From: an uncultured Lachnoclostridium sp.
Lineage (GTDB): Bacteria; Bacillota; Clostridia; Lachnospirales; Lachnospiraceae
Assembly (NCBI GenBank): GCA_902464595.1
Contig: CABQJX010000047.1
Coordinates: 1 to 19,266, forward strand
Length of the DNA stretch: 19,266 bases
Direction of reading: 5' to 3'
The number at the start of each line of letters is the position of its first letter. The stretch's first letter is position 1. The notes below the pieces were generated by a model. That model saw nothing but the letters and a program-made list of their open reading frames with translations. It searched no databases and had not been told where the DNA came from. Both the position numbers and the translations under genes were made by a program. Below are positions 7,300-14,504 of this stretch, piece by piece.

Positions 7300-8434
7300 T
7301 CTTCAAAAAGAATACGGTCTTGTGCTGGAAGGCGGCGGAGCCAAGGGAGCTTATCAGATCGGGGCATGGCGGGCTCTCAGGGAGGCAGGCGTCCGTATCC
7401 GGGCAGTGGCAGGGACTTCCGTGGGGGCCCTCAACGGAGCTCTCATCTGCATGGACGATTTTGAGAAGGCGGAACAGATATGGGAGAATATCCGTTATTC
7501 CTCTGTCATGGACGTAGATAACAGTCTGATGGAAAAGCTGAGAAGGCTCCAGCGGAAGGATTTTTCCTCTTTCTCCTCCCTTCCTTTAGGAGAGCTGGCA
7601 GGGGAAATCCGTAGGATCGTAAGGGAGAGGGGCTTTGACATTGGCCCGCTGCGGAACCTTATTGACCAAATGGTGGATGAAGGCCGTCTCCGTTCCTCAG
7701 ACAGGGAGCTCTATGTAGTTACTTATTCCCTGTCAGACCACTGTCCCATGACTGTGGATGTTAAGGAAGCGCCGGAGGGGGCCATAGGGGATCTTCTTAT
7801 GGCGAGTGCTTATCTGCTCGGCTTCAAGAAGGAACCGTTAGGCGGAAAATACTATCTGGACGGCGGCGGAGTGAATAATGTTCCCGTAGATGTGCTCTTA
7901 AACCGGGGATATGAGGATATTATTGTGCTGCGCATCTATGGATATGGAGTGGATACAGAAAAATATCTGGAGATCCCGGAGCATGTAAAGCTTTACCATA
8001 TAGCGCCCAGGCAGGATCTGGGAGGGCTTTTGGAGTTTGACAGCAGGAAGGCCAGAAGAAATATGGCTCTTGGGTATTTTGACGGGATGCGCATGCTTTA
8101 TGGCCTGGCAGGGCGGGCCTATTATCTGGATGCTCCCCAGAAAGAAACGTATTATCTGGAAAGGCTTTTAGCAGAAGCAAGGGATATAGGAAGGGAATTT
8201 CCTGAGGGCGGGAATGAGGATTCGATCCGTTTTTATTTGGAAGAAGCATTTCCCTATTGGGCCAGAAAGTGGAAGCTGAAAGAGGGATGGGACTATAAGG
8301 AGCTGTATCTTGCTGCCCTGGAGCAGTTGGCCAGGCAGTATGGGATCAGCCGGTTTCATATTTATACCCCGGACAGCCTTTGGCATCTGATACGCCAAAG
8401 AAGAGCTTTTGCAGAGCCGTATTTTCAGTCTTGA
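7274..8434 (+). CDS. Patatin-like phospholipase
   Basis: About 386 residues from a GTG start. It is a patatin-family lipid acyl hydrolase with a Ser-Asp dyad: oxyanion loop GGGAKG at residues 20-25, nucleophile S49 in GTSVG (47-51) and D196 in DGGGVNNVP. About 190 residues follow the dyad, longer than a minimal patatin domain and without a recognised fold. The frame is open back to an ATG at 7082, but that upstream part is only the NfeD-like gene read out of frame. GTG at 7274 (or 7271), behind AGGAAAG, is the best start, giving a 26-base overlap and probable coupling. No signal peptide is visible, so a cytosolic or peripheral membrane enzyme is likely. The stop codon lies inside the -35 of the argF promoter. 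Confidence 0.87.
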   Translation: MEAIQLQIDLQKEYGLVLEGGGAKGAYQIGAWRALREAGVRIRAVAGTSVGALNGALICMDDFEKAEQIWENIRYSSVMDVDNSLMEKLRRLQRKDFSSFSSLPLGELAGEIRRIVRERGFDIGPLRNLIDQMVDEGRLRSSDRELYVVTYSLSDHCPMTVDVKEAPEGAIGDLLMASAYLLGFKKEPLGGKYYLDGGGVNNVPVDVLLNRGYEDIIVLRIYGYGVDTEKYLEIPEHVKLYHIAPRQDLGGLLEFDSRKARRNMALGYFDGMRMLYGLAGRAYYLDAPQKETYYLERLLAEARDIGREFPEGGNEDSIRFYLEEAFPYWARKWKLKEGWDYKELYLAALEQLARQYGISRFHIYTPDSLWHLIRQRRAFAEPYFQS

Positions 8435-8459
8435 CAGAGAATCTTTTGGGTGATATATT
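8431..8459 (+). promoter_or_regulatory. argF promoter
   Basis: TTGACA at 8431-8436, exactly 17 bases, then TATATT at 8454-8459. The -35 box contains the stop codon of the patatin gene, so the two units abut. The -10 box overlaps the ArgR-type palindrome that follows, a layout expected for repression by blocking RNA polymerase. Confidence 0.85.
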
Positions 8460-8480
8460 TATGCATGAATATGCATAAAT
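8457..8480. promoter_or_regulatory. ArgR/AhrC operator (Arg box) at argF
   Basis: Perfect 10-base arms ATTTATGCAT and ATGCATAAAT flank GAAT. The core TGCAT-N4-ATGCA follows the ARG-box pattern of two AT-rich half sites about four bases apart. Its position on the -10 box, directly before an arginine-biosynthesis gene, makes arginine-dependent repression by an ArgR/AhrC hexamer the natural reading. No argR gene is in the window. Confidence 0.78.
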
Positions 8481-8508
8481 ATAAAATAAGAATACAAATG
8501 GAAATCTA

Positions 8509-8532
8509 TCCCAGCCGCATAATTGGCTGGGA
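8509..8532 (+). promoter_or_regulatory. Hairpin in the argF leader
   Basis: TCCCAGCC (8509-8516) pairs with GGCTGGGA (8525-8532) around an 8-base loop, about 20 bases before the argF ribosome site. There is no T-run after it, so it is not an intrinsic terminator. It may stabilise the mRNA 5' end or shape translation. Confidence 0.5.
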
Positions 8533-8560
8533 GGAAAAATAAAATGCGGAGGAGACAGCC

Positions 8561-9550
8561 ATGAACTTAAAGGGAAGACATTTTTTAACATTGAAAGATT
8601 ATACACAGGAAGAGATTACATATCTCTTAGATCTGGCGGCAGATCTGAAAGATAAAAAGAAAAAAGGTATTCCGGTAGATACGCTCAGGGGGAAAAATGC
8701 TGCCCTGATCTTTGAGAAGACCAGCACCAGAACCAGGTGTGCTTTTGAGGTGGCAGCCCATGATCTGGGAATGGGTACAACTTACCTGGATCCATCCGGA
8801 TCCCAGATCGGAAAGAAGGAGAGCATCGCCGATACAGCCAGAGTGCTGGGCCGTATGTACGAGGGGATCGAGTATCGTGGATTTGGCCAGGAGATCGTGG
8901 AGGAGCTGGCAAAATATGCAGGCGTCCCTGTTTGGAATGGACTGACCAACGAATATCATCCAACTCAGATGCTGGCTGATCTTCTGACGATCCGGGAACA
9001 TTTGGGCAGCCTTGCAGGAAAAAAATTGGTATATATGGGAGACGCCCGCTACAACATGGGAAATTCCCTGATGATAGCCTGTGCGAAGATGGGAATGCAT
9101 TTTGTGGCCTGTGCTCCTTCTAAGTATTTCCCAAACAAGGAGCTGGTGGCACAGTGTCAGGAGTACGCAAAGGAAAGCGGCGGTTCCATCGCTTTCACAG
9201 AGGATGTGGAGAGCGCTGTAAAGGGTGCAGATGTAATCGACACCGATGTGTGGGTATCTATGGGAGAGCCAGATGAAGTGTGGGAGGAGCGGATCCGTGA
9301 CCTGAGCCCCTACCGGGTTACAAAGCATGTGATGGAATTAGCCGGGGAACAGGCGATCTTCCTTCACTGTCTGCCTTCCTTCCATGATCTGAAAACAAAG
9401 ATCGGAAAGGAAATGGGCGAGCGTTTCCACATATCAGAGATGGAGGTTACGGACGAGGTGTTTGAGTCCAGCCAGTCTGTTGTGTTTGACGAAGCGGAAA
9501 ACCGTATGCATACGATCAAGGCAGTGATGCTTGCCACATTGGGAGAATAA
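8561..9550 (+). CDS. argF: Ornithine carbamoyltransferase
   Basis: A 329-residue enzyme forming citrulline from ornithine and carbamoyl phosphate. The carbamoyl-phosphate motif STRTR is at 55-59, HPTQ at 133-136, the ornithine-binding loop DVWVSMGE near 229-236 and HCLP at 269-272. The SMG loop argues for ornithine rather than acetylornithine or aspartate as substrate. GGAGGA stands about 8 bases before the ATG. The ArgR-type operator on its promoter suggests the anabolic role. A catabolic arcB role is possible because family members look alike, but no arcA or arcC is nearby. Confidence 0.95.
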   Translation: MNLKGRHFLTLKDYTQEEITYLLDLAADLKDKKKKGIPVDTLRGKNAALIFEKTSTRTRCAFEVAAHDLGMGTTYLDPSGSQIGKKESIADTARVLGRMYEGIEYRGFGQEIVEELAKYAGVPVWNGLTNEYHPTQMLADLLTIREHLGSLAGKKLVYMGDARYNMGNSLMIACAKMGMHFVACAPSKYFPNKELVAQCQEYAKESGGSIAFTEDVESAVKGADVIDTDVWVSMGEPDEVWEERIRDLSPYRVTKHVMELAGEQAIFLHCLPSFHDLKTKIGKEMGERFHISEMEVTDEVFESSQSVVFDEAENRMHTIKAVMLATLGE

Positions 9551-9859
9551 ATGCCTATGCAGGGACAGAGAGGACGGAGCGGACGCCGGGGAGGCGTACT
9601 GCTAGATATGGTGCACCTGGCTGTGGGGATCGGTATTGTGATCCTGGCCGTGCTGTCGTTTATGGATCCAGAGGGGAACCAGGTGCTTTTTCCTCTGGTC
9701 TTTCTGCTGGCAGCGCTGTTGAACGCAGTAAATGGGACATTTGAGTTTAAGGTGCGGGGAAGAAGCAAGAAAAAGTTAGGCGCAGCCATCTGGCAGCTGG
9801 GGATGGCGGCAGTCCTGGCGGTTCTGGCCATATTAAGCGCCCTCAGCAGCTGGCTTTAA
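9551..9859 (+). CDS. Small membrane protein, function unknown
   Basis: 102 residues with a basic N-terminus (RGRSGRRGG) and three hydrophobic segments at about 21-38, 46-65 and 77-99, joined by the charged linker RGRSKKK. I do not recognise the family. The ATG follows the argF TAA with no gap and GGGAG lies 6 bases upstream inside argF, so the two are almost certainly translated from the same mRNA. A second ATG two codons later (9557) could also serve. The coupling hints at a role under arginine control, but nothing in the sequence shows transport or enzymatic motifs. Confidence 0.75.
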   Translation: MPMQGQRGRSGRRGGVLLDMVHLAVGIGIVILAVLSFMDPEGNQVLFPLVFLLAALLNAVNGTFEFKVRGRSKKKLGAAIWQLGMAAVLAVLAILSALSSWL

Positions 9860-9898
9860 GAGCCCCAATGGGGTGTGACATAAAACCCGGCATAAATC

Positions 9899-9957
9899 CA
9901 TAGAAAGAATATTTACACAAAGAATATTCATAGAAAAAATATTCATACAAAGAATCA
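9899..9957 (+). repeat. Imperfect tandem repeats (CATAGAAAGAATATT unit) before birA
   Basis: Four tandem, slightly diverged copies of a 13-15 base unit: CATAGAAAGAATATT, CACAAAGAATATT, CATAGAAAAAATATT and CATACAAAGAATC. They fill most of the 125-base gap between the small membrane protein and birA. No terminator is evident in the gap. Confidence 0.7.
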
Positions 9958-9984
9958 AGATAAAAGGCGGCAAAGGAGCAGCTT

Positions 9985-10965
9985 ATGAAGTGGGAGATTT
10001 TACGTACCCTGCGGGAAAGGGAGGATTACGTATCAGGGCAGCAGCTGTGTCAGGGGCTGGGAGTATCCCGGACTGCTGTGTGGAAGGCAATTGAAGAGCT
10101 GAGAACAGAGGGGTACGTGATCGATGCGGTGCGCAATAAGGGGTATTGTCTGGTAAAAGCAGCGGACGCCATCACTCCGGCGGAGCTGAAAACAGAACTC
10201 CACACAAAATGGCTGGGAAGGGAGATCCAGTATTTTGATGTAACCGATTCTACAAACACCCAGGCCAAAAGGCTGGCGGAGGCGGGAGCGCCTCACGGAA
10301 CCCTGGCTGTAGCAGACCGTCAGACAGCAGGAAAGGGAAGGAGAGGAAGACAATGGGAATCCCCTTCCGGAACAGGGGCATGGTTCAGTATGGTACTGCG
10401 CCCTGAGATGAATCCAGCTAACGCCTGTATGCTTACCCTGATAGCCGGTATGGCAGTGGCTGCGGGGATCAAAGAGGCTGTGGGCCTTGAGGCAGGCATT
10501 AAGTGGCCGAATGATCTGGTGATCGGCGGAAAGAAAATCTGCGGCATCCTCACGGAGATGAGTACAGAAGCCCAGGATATCCGGTATGTAGTGACGGGAA
10601 TCGGCATCAATGTAAATACAGTGGATTTTCCTAAGGATATACAGAATACAGCCACCTCCCTGCTGCGGGAATCAGGAAAAGCAGTGAGGCGCAGCCGTAT
10701 CATAGGCGCTGTGGCGAAAGCCTTTGAACATTACTACGAGCGTTTTATGGAAACATGTGATATGTCTGCTCTCCGGAGGGAGTACGATGAGATGCTGGTC
10801 AACCGTGACCGGCAGGTGACGGTTTTAGATCCCAGGGGATCTTATAAGGGGACAGCTCTTGGGATTGACGAGGGCGGCAATCTTCTTGTTTGCAGGACGG
10901 ATGGCTCTGTGATCTCTGTGATTTCCGGGGAAGTTTCAGTGAGAGGAATTTACGGATATGTGTAA
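9985..10965 (+). CDS. birA: Bifunctional biotin ligase / biotin operon repressor
   Basis: 326 residues, the normal length for the regulatory form. An N-terminal winged helix (about 1-60, QQLCQGLGVSRTAVWKAIEELRTEGY) should bind DNA. The catalytic core has the biotinyl-AMP loop GKGRRGR at 116-122 and KWPND at 173-177 with the essential lysine K173. The C-terminal SH3-like domain spans about 275-326. The enzyme activates biotin with ATP and attaches it to carboxylase carrier proteins, and its HTH suggests it also represses biotin synthesis or uptake genes, none of which is in view. AAAGGAG precedes the ATG. mutY starts inside its last codons (8-base overlap). Confidence 0.94.
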   Translation: MKWEILRTLREREDYVSGQQLCQGLGVSRTAVWKAIEELRTEGYVIDAVRNKGYCLVKAADAITPAELKTELHTKWLGREIQYFDVTDSTNTQAKRLAEAGAPHGTLAVADRQTAGKGRRGRQWESPSGTGAWFSMVLRPEMNPANACMLTLIAGMAVAAGIKEAVGLEAGIKWPNDLVIGGKKICGILTEMSTEAQDIRYVVTGIGINVNTVDFPKDIQNTATSLLRESGKAVRRSRIIGAVAKAFEHYYERFMETCDMSALRREYDEMLVNRDRQVTVLDPRGSYKGTALGIDEGGNLLVCRTDGSVISVISGEVSVRGIYGYV

Positions 10966-12073
10966 GGGCTTGCATTTGTATGATGACCTTCCGGTAATAG
11001 AAACAAAGGAAGCACCTCTTACCCCCAGCCAGCGGCTGAAAGCCATGGAGGGGCCGCTGGCTTTTTGGTATTCGTCCAGGGCCAGGGCTCTGCCCTGGAG
11101 AGATGACCCGAAGCCTTACCGCGTGTGGATCTCAGAGATCATGCTCCAGCAGACGCGGGTGGAGGCGGTAAAACCTTATTTTGCCAGGTTTATGGAGGCC
11201 TTTCCCGATGTGGAAAGCCTGGCCGGGGCAGAAGATGACCGGCTGATGAAGATGTGGGAGGGATTGGGCTATTATAACAGGGCCAGAAATTTAAAGGCGG
11301 CCGCTTCTATGATCATGGAAGAATATGGGGGAAGGATCCCCTCGTCCTATGAGGAGCTTTTGCGTCTTCCGGGTATTGGAAGCTATACGGCCGGGGCCAT
11401 CGCTTCGATCGCCTACGGTGTCCCCCTTCCGGCTGTAGATGGAAACGTCCTTCGGGTGATCTCCAGGATCCTGGGAAGCCGGGAAGATATTAAGAAGGCT
11501 TCTGTGAAGAAAAAGATAGAGGATATGCTGAGGGAGATCATGCCTCAGGATCACGCCAGCGCTTATAATCAGGGTCTGATTGAGTTGGGAGCCCTGGTTT
11601 GTATCCCGGGAGGGGAACCTAAATGCAAAGAATGTCCCATGGCCTCTGTGTGCCTTACAGGAAAAAACGGCTGGTGGAAGGAAATCCCATGGAAATCACC
11701 GGATGCAAAGAAGAAGATTGAGGAGAAAACCGTTTTCCTGATCCAGTATAAGGATAAGGTGGCTATCCGAAAGAGGCCGCCGAAGGGGCTTTTGGCTTCT
11801 CTCTATGAGCTTCCCAATGTGGAGGGCCATGTGGAGGGGGAGGAGGGCATGAAGGCCCTGGGGCTCATGCCGGAGCAGGCGGGCGAGATCAAGAAGCTTC
11901 CTGAGGCCAAACATACATTTTCACATGTTCAGTGGCACATGACCGGGTGGCAGATCACCTTGCGGGAGGAGTGCTCCCCGCAAGCCTGTTTTATGGTCAC
12001 CCAGGAGGAATTAAAGGAGGCCTACGCCCTTCCCAATGCTTTTTTGGCTTACAGGAAGCAGATTGGGCAGTAA
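10958..12073 (+). CDS. mutY: A/G-specific adenine DNA glycosylase
   Basis: 371 residues. It removes adenine mispaired with 8-oxoguanine. The catalytic glutamate is E60 in SEIMLQQTRVE. The helix-hairpin-helix LPGIGSYTAGAI near 143 leads to the catalytic aspartate D161 in AVDGNVLRV. Four cysteines, C215, C223, C226 and C232 (CX7CX2CX5C), should bind the [4Fe-4S] cluster; the first spacing is one residue longer than in E. coli MutY. A C-terminal NUDIX-like domain (about 255-370, with HTFSHVQWH) recognises 8-oxoG. The first 25 residues are an extra extension. The start overlaps the birA stop, and only a distant AGAGGA serves as ribosome site. Confidence 0.94.
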   Translation: MCKGLHLYDDLPVIETKEAPLTPSQRLKAMEGPLAFWYSSRARALPWRDDPKPYRVWISEIMLQQTRVEAVKPYFARFMEAFPDVESLAGAEDDRLMKMWEGLGYYNRARNLKAAASMIMEEYGGRIPSSYEELLRLPGIGSYTAGAIASIAYGVPLPAVDGNVLRVISRILGSREDIKKASVKKKIEDMLREIMPQDHASAYNQGLIELGALVCIPGGEPKCKECPMASVCLTGKNGWWKEIPWKSPDAKKKIEEKTVFLIQYKDKVAIRKRPPKGLLASLYELPNVEGHVEGEEGMKALGLMPEQAGEIKKLPEAKHTFSHVQWHMTGWQITLREECSPQACFMVTQEELKEAYALPNAFLAYRKQIGQ

Positions 12074-12105
12074 TCATGGTTATACTTGAAAGGGAGGAAT
12101 GCAGA

Positions 12106-13026
12106 ATGGGGAAGATGTTATTTGTATTTAATCCCCGTTCAGGCAGGGAACAGATCCGGGGAAGCCTGATGGAAATTTTGGATATTTTTACCAAAGCAGA
12201 GTATGAGGTCACGGTTCATGTGACCCAGAAGCAGAAGGATGCGATGGAAGTGGTATCCCGTCTTGGGGATCAGGCGGAAATCGTTGTATGCAGCGGCGGT
12301 GACGGAACACTGAACGAGACGGTTTCCGGCCTTATGTCCTTAAAGAACATGCCTTTGCTGGGCTATATTCCCGCCGGATCCACCAACGACTTTGCTTCAA
12401 GCCTTGAAATCCCCAGGAAAATGCCCCTGGCCGCTTGGGATATTGTGGAGGGGATCCCTTATTTTATTGATGTGGGAACTTTTTGCCGGGATCGGTATTT
12501 TATGTATATCGCTGCTTTTGGGGCCTTTACCCAGGTGGCCTATCAGACCTCTCAGGATAAGAAAAATCTGTTGGGCCATCAGGCGTATATGATCGAGGGA
12601 GTAAAAAGCCTTATGGGTCTAAAACCTTATCATATGCGGGCAGAATGGGAGGATCATGTCCTGGAAGGGGATTTCGTCTTTGGGATGGTGACCAATACCG
12701 TCAGCGTGGGAGGATTTAAAGGCCTGGTAAACCAGTCGGTATTTTTAAACGACGGACTGTTTGAGGTGCTCCTCGTCCGGATGCCAAGGACGCCGGTGGA
12801 CCTGAGCAATATTATTTCCTATCTGTTTTTGAAAGAGGAGCCAAATGAGTATGTCCACCGGTTCCGTACCTCCGCCATACGCCTCACCTCAGAACGGCCA
12901 GTGGATTGGGTGCTGGACGGAGAGTTTGGCGGAGCAAGGACGGAAGTGGAGATCAGGAATCTGAGGGAGCGGATCCCGATCCTTTTGAGGGAACCTCCCG
13001 GGCAGGGACAGGACTCGGTTTCCTAG
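12106..13026 (+). CDS. Diacylglycerol/lipid kinase family protein
   Basis: 306 residues from ATG at 12106, chosen because AGGGAGGA lies 7 bases upstream and the family N-terminus (MLFVFNPRSG) starts here; longer frames run into mutY. The catalytic DagK domain has NPRSG near residue 9 and the nucleotide-binding SGGDGTLNE at 63-71. GYIPAGSTNDFA and the C-terminal LDGEFGG segments are also typical. The enzyme phosphorylates diacylglycerol or a related lipid for recycling into phospholipid or teichoic acid metabolism. DgkB, YegS-like and BmrU-like members cannot be told apart here. It follows mutY by 32 bases, probably in the birA-mutY operon. Confidence 0.9.
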   Translation: MGKMLFVFNPRSGREQIRGSLMEILDIFTKAEYEVTVHVTQKQKDAMEVVSRLGDQAEIVVCSGGDGTLNETVSGLMSLKNMPLLGYIPAGSTNDFASSLEIPRKMPLAAWDIVEGIPYFIDVGTFCRDRYFMYIAAFGAFTQVAYQTSQDKKNLLGHQAYMIEGVKSLMGLKPYHMRAEWEDHVLEGDFVFGMVTNTVSVGGFKGLVNQSVFLNDGLFEVLLVRMPRTPVDLSNIISYLFLKEEPNEYVHRFRTSAIRLTSERPVDWVLDGEFGGARTEVEIRNLRERIPILLREPPGQGQDSVS

Positions 13027-13049
13027 GAGGATATGAGTAACCGTTCATC

Positions 13050-13111
13050 CGTACGTACGAAAAATGTCGAAATATGTTGAAATATGCATCCAAATAGTAT
13101 ATAATGATAAT
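13050..13111 (+). promoter_or_regulatory. rpoD promoter region
   Basis: TTGAAA at 13077-13082, 17 bases, TATAAT at 13100-13105 is a near-consensus sigma-A promoter. Upstream is the palindrome CGTACGTACG (13050-13059). A 10-base tandem duplication (TGTCGAAATA at 13065-13074, TGTTGAAATA at 13075-13084) creates a second, weaker -35-like hexamer 10 bases earlier. GATAAT at 13106-13111 is a second -10-like hexamer. Confidence 0.75.
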
Positions 13112-13157
13112 TTGTGGGAGTTTCCACATTTACTTATAAGCGAAAGGACGTTTATCA

Positions 13158-14306
13158 GTGGAAAAGGACGATTTTTTAAAGAAGCTGGAAAAGCTGGTCG
13201 AACATGCAAAAACCAAACACAACACATTGGATGCAGGGGAGATTAACGATTTTTTTACCGGGGATAATCTGTCACCGGAACAGATGGACCAAATTTACAG
13301 TTACCTGGAGGGCCGCAGCATTGATGTGGTTCCCGTACTGGACGAAGCGATGCTTACCGAGGACACTGTTCTGCTTGATGACATTGATTTGGACCTGGAT
13401 TTAGACGACGACAGCTTCATTAAAGATGCAGAAGAGGAAGAAATCGACCTGGATGCAGTGGATCTGTTAGAGGGAATCGGAACAGAGGACCCGGTCCGCA
13501 TGTATCTCAAAGAAATCGGCACGGTGTCCCTTCTTACGGCAGACGAGGAACTGGAGCTTGCCCAGCGCAAGGCAGACGGGGACGAGTATGCCAAGGAGCG
13601 TCTCATCGAGGCCAATCTTCGTCTTGTGGTCAGCATTGCAAAACGCTATACAGGCAGAGGAATGAGCTTCCTTGACCTGGTTCAGGAGGGCAATTTAGGA
13701 CTGATCAAAGGCGTTGAGAAATTCGACTATACTAAGGGTTACAAGCTAAGTACATATGCTACCTGGTGGATCCGCCAGTCCGTTACAAGGGCTCTGGCAG
13801 ATCAGGCGCGTACCATCCGTGTTCCGGTGCATATGGTTGAGACCATCAACAAGATGTCCAAGATGCAGAGAAAGCTGACGCTGGAATTGGGCTATGAGCC
13901 TTCTGTTACAGAGCTGGCGGAAGCGTTGGAGATGACAGAGGATAAGGTTATGGAGATCATGCAGATTGCCAGGGAACCTGCTTCCTTAGAGACCCCCATT
14001 GGCGAGGAGGATGATTCCAATCTGGGCGATTTCGTTGCGGACAACAATGTGGTGACACCTGAGGGAAATGTGGAATCCGTGATGCTACGGGAGCACATTG
14101 ATGCCCTTTTAGGTGATCTGAAGGAGAGGGAACGCCAGGTGATCGTCCTGCGTTTCGGGCTGGAGGATGGACATCCCCGCACTCTGGAGGAGGTCGGAAA
14201 AGAGTTCAACGTTACCAGAGAACGTATCCGCCAGATTGAAGCCAAGGCTTTGAGAAAGCTTCGCAATCCGGTGAGGAGCAAACGCATCCGGGATTTCCTT
14301 ATGTAA
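13158..14306 (+). CDS. rpoD: RNA polymerase primary sigma factor
   Basis: 382 residues starting at GTG 13158, with AAAGGA about 11 bases upstream. Region 1.1-like sequence covers about 1-60, followed by a very acidic linker (DDIDLDLDLDDD near 75). Region 1.2 begins at DPVRMYLKEIG. Region 2 contains DLVQEGNLGLIKGVEKFDYTKGYKLSTYATWWIRQ-type sequence that reads the -10 box. Region 3 contains SVTELAEALEM. Region 4 ends with TLEEVGKEFNVTRERIRQIE and LRKLRNP, the -35 helix-turn-helix. All primary-sigma hallmarks are present and the length is normal for Clostridia. It has its own promoter and terminator. dnaG, its usual Firmicutes neighbour, is not adjacent. Confidence 0.96.
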   Translation: MEKDDFLKKLEKLVEHAKTKHNTLDAGEINDFFTGDNLSPEQMDQIYSYLEGRSIDVVPVLDEAMLTEDTVLLDDIDLDLDLDDDSFIKDAEEEEIDLDAVDLLEGIGTEDPVRMYLKEIGTVSLLTADEELELAQRKADGDEYAKERLIEANLRLVVSIAKRYTGRGMSFLDLVQEGNLGLIKGVEKFDYTKGYKLSTYATWWIRQSVTRALADQARTIRVPVHMVETINKMSKMQRKLTLELGYEPSVTELAEALEMTEDKVMEIMQIAREPASLETPIGEEDDSNLGDFVADNNVVTPEGNVESVMLREHIDALLGDLKERERQVIVLRFGLEDGHPRTLEEVGKEFNVTRERIRQIEAKALRKLRNPVRSKRIRDFLM

Positions 14307-14333
14307 GTTTCACAGGAAATTTTTGGAAAACAT

Positions 14334-14429
14334 AAGAGGCTGCCGCAAAGGGGCCTTTCCTAACAGGGGACTGATGCCGGGGAGCATACAGCCCCTCAGG
14401 AAAGGATGCGCTTTATGGCCGCCTCTTTT
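14334..14429 (+). terminator. Long branched terminator hairpin after rpoD
   Basis: Nested pairing spans 94 bases. AAGAGGC (14334-14340) pairs with GCCTCTT (14421-14427), and CCTTTCCT (14354-14361) with AGGAAAGG (14397-14404). An inner GGGG/CCCC stem and a TGC/GCA loop cap the structure. The outer 3' arm runs into TTTTG. Partial pairing GCC..AAAG with CTTT..GGC joins the stems. The arms and T-run fit an intrinsic terminator, although it is much longer than usual. Confidence 0.75.
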
Positions 14430-14453
14430 GTGCCTCTTTCATGATGACGATCA

Positions 14454-14503
14454 GATAAAGGGAGGATCAAGATAAAGGGAGGATCAAGATAAAGGGAGGA
14501 TCA
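14454..14503 (+). repeat. Three tandem copies of the queH ribosome-binding segment
   Basis: The 17-base unit GATAAAGGGAGGATCAA occurs at 14454-14470, 14471-14487 and 14488-14503 (the last copy lacks its final A). Each copy contains the Shine-Dalgarno core GGGAGGA. The third copy stands 4 bases before the queH ATG at 14505. Near-identity of the copies suggests recent slippage or duplication. Confidence 0.92.
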
Positions 14504-14504
14504 T

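Noticed and set aside
8509..8532. Transcription attenuator in the argF leader
   Set aside because: The hairpin is followed by GGAGGAAAAATAAAA on the coding strand, with no T-run and no leader peptide.
11932..12105. N-terminal extension of the lipid kinase into mutY
   Set aside because: The conserved N-terminus and the strong ribosome site AGGGAGGA both point to ATG 12106.
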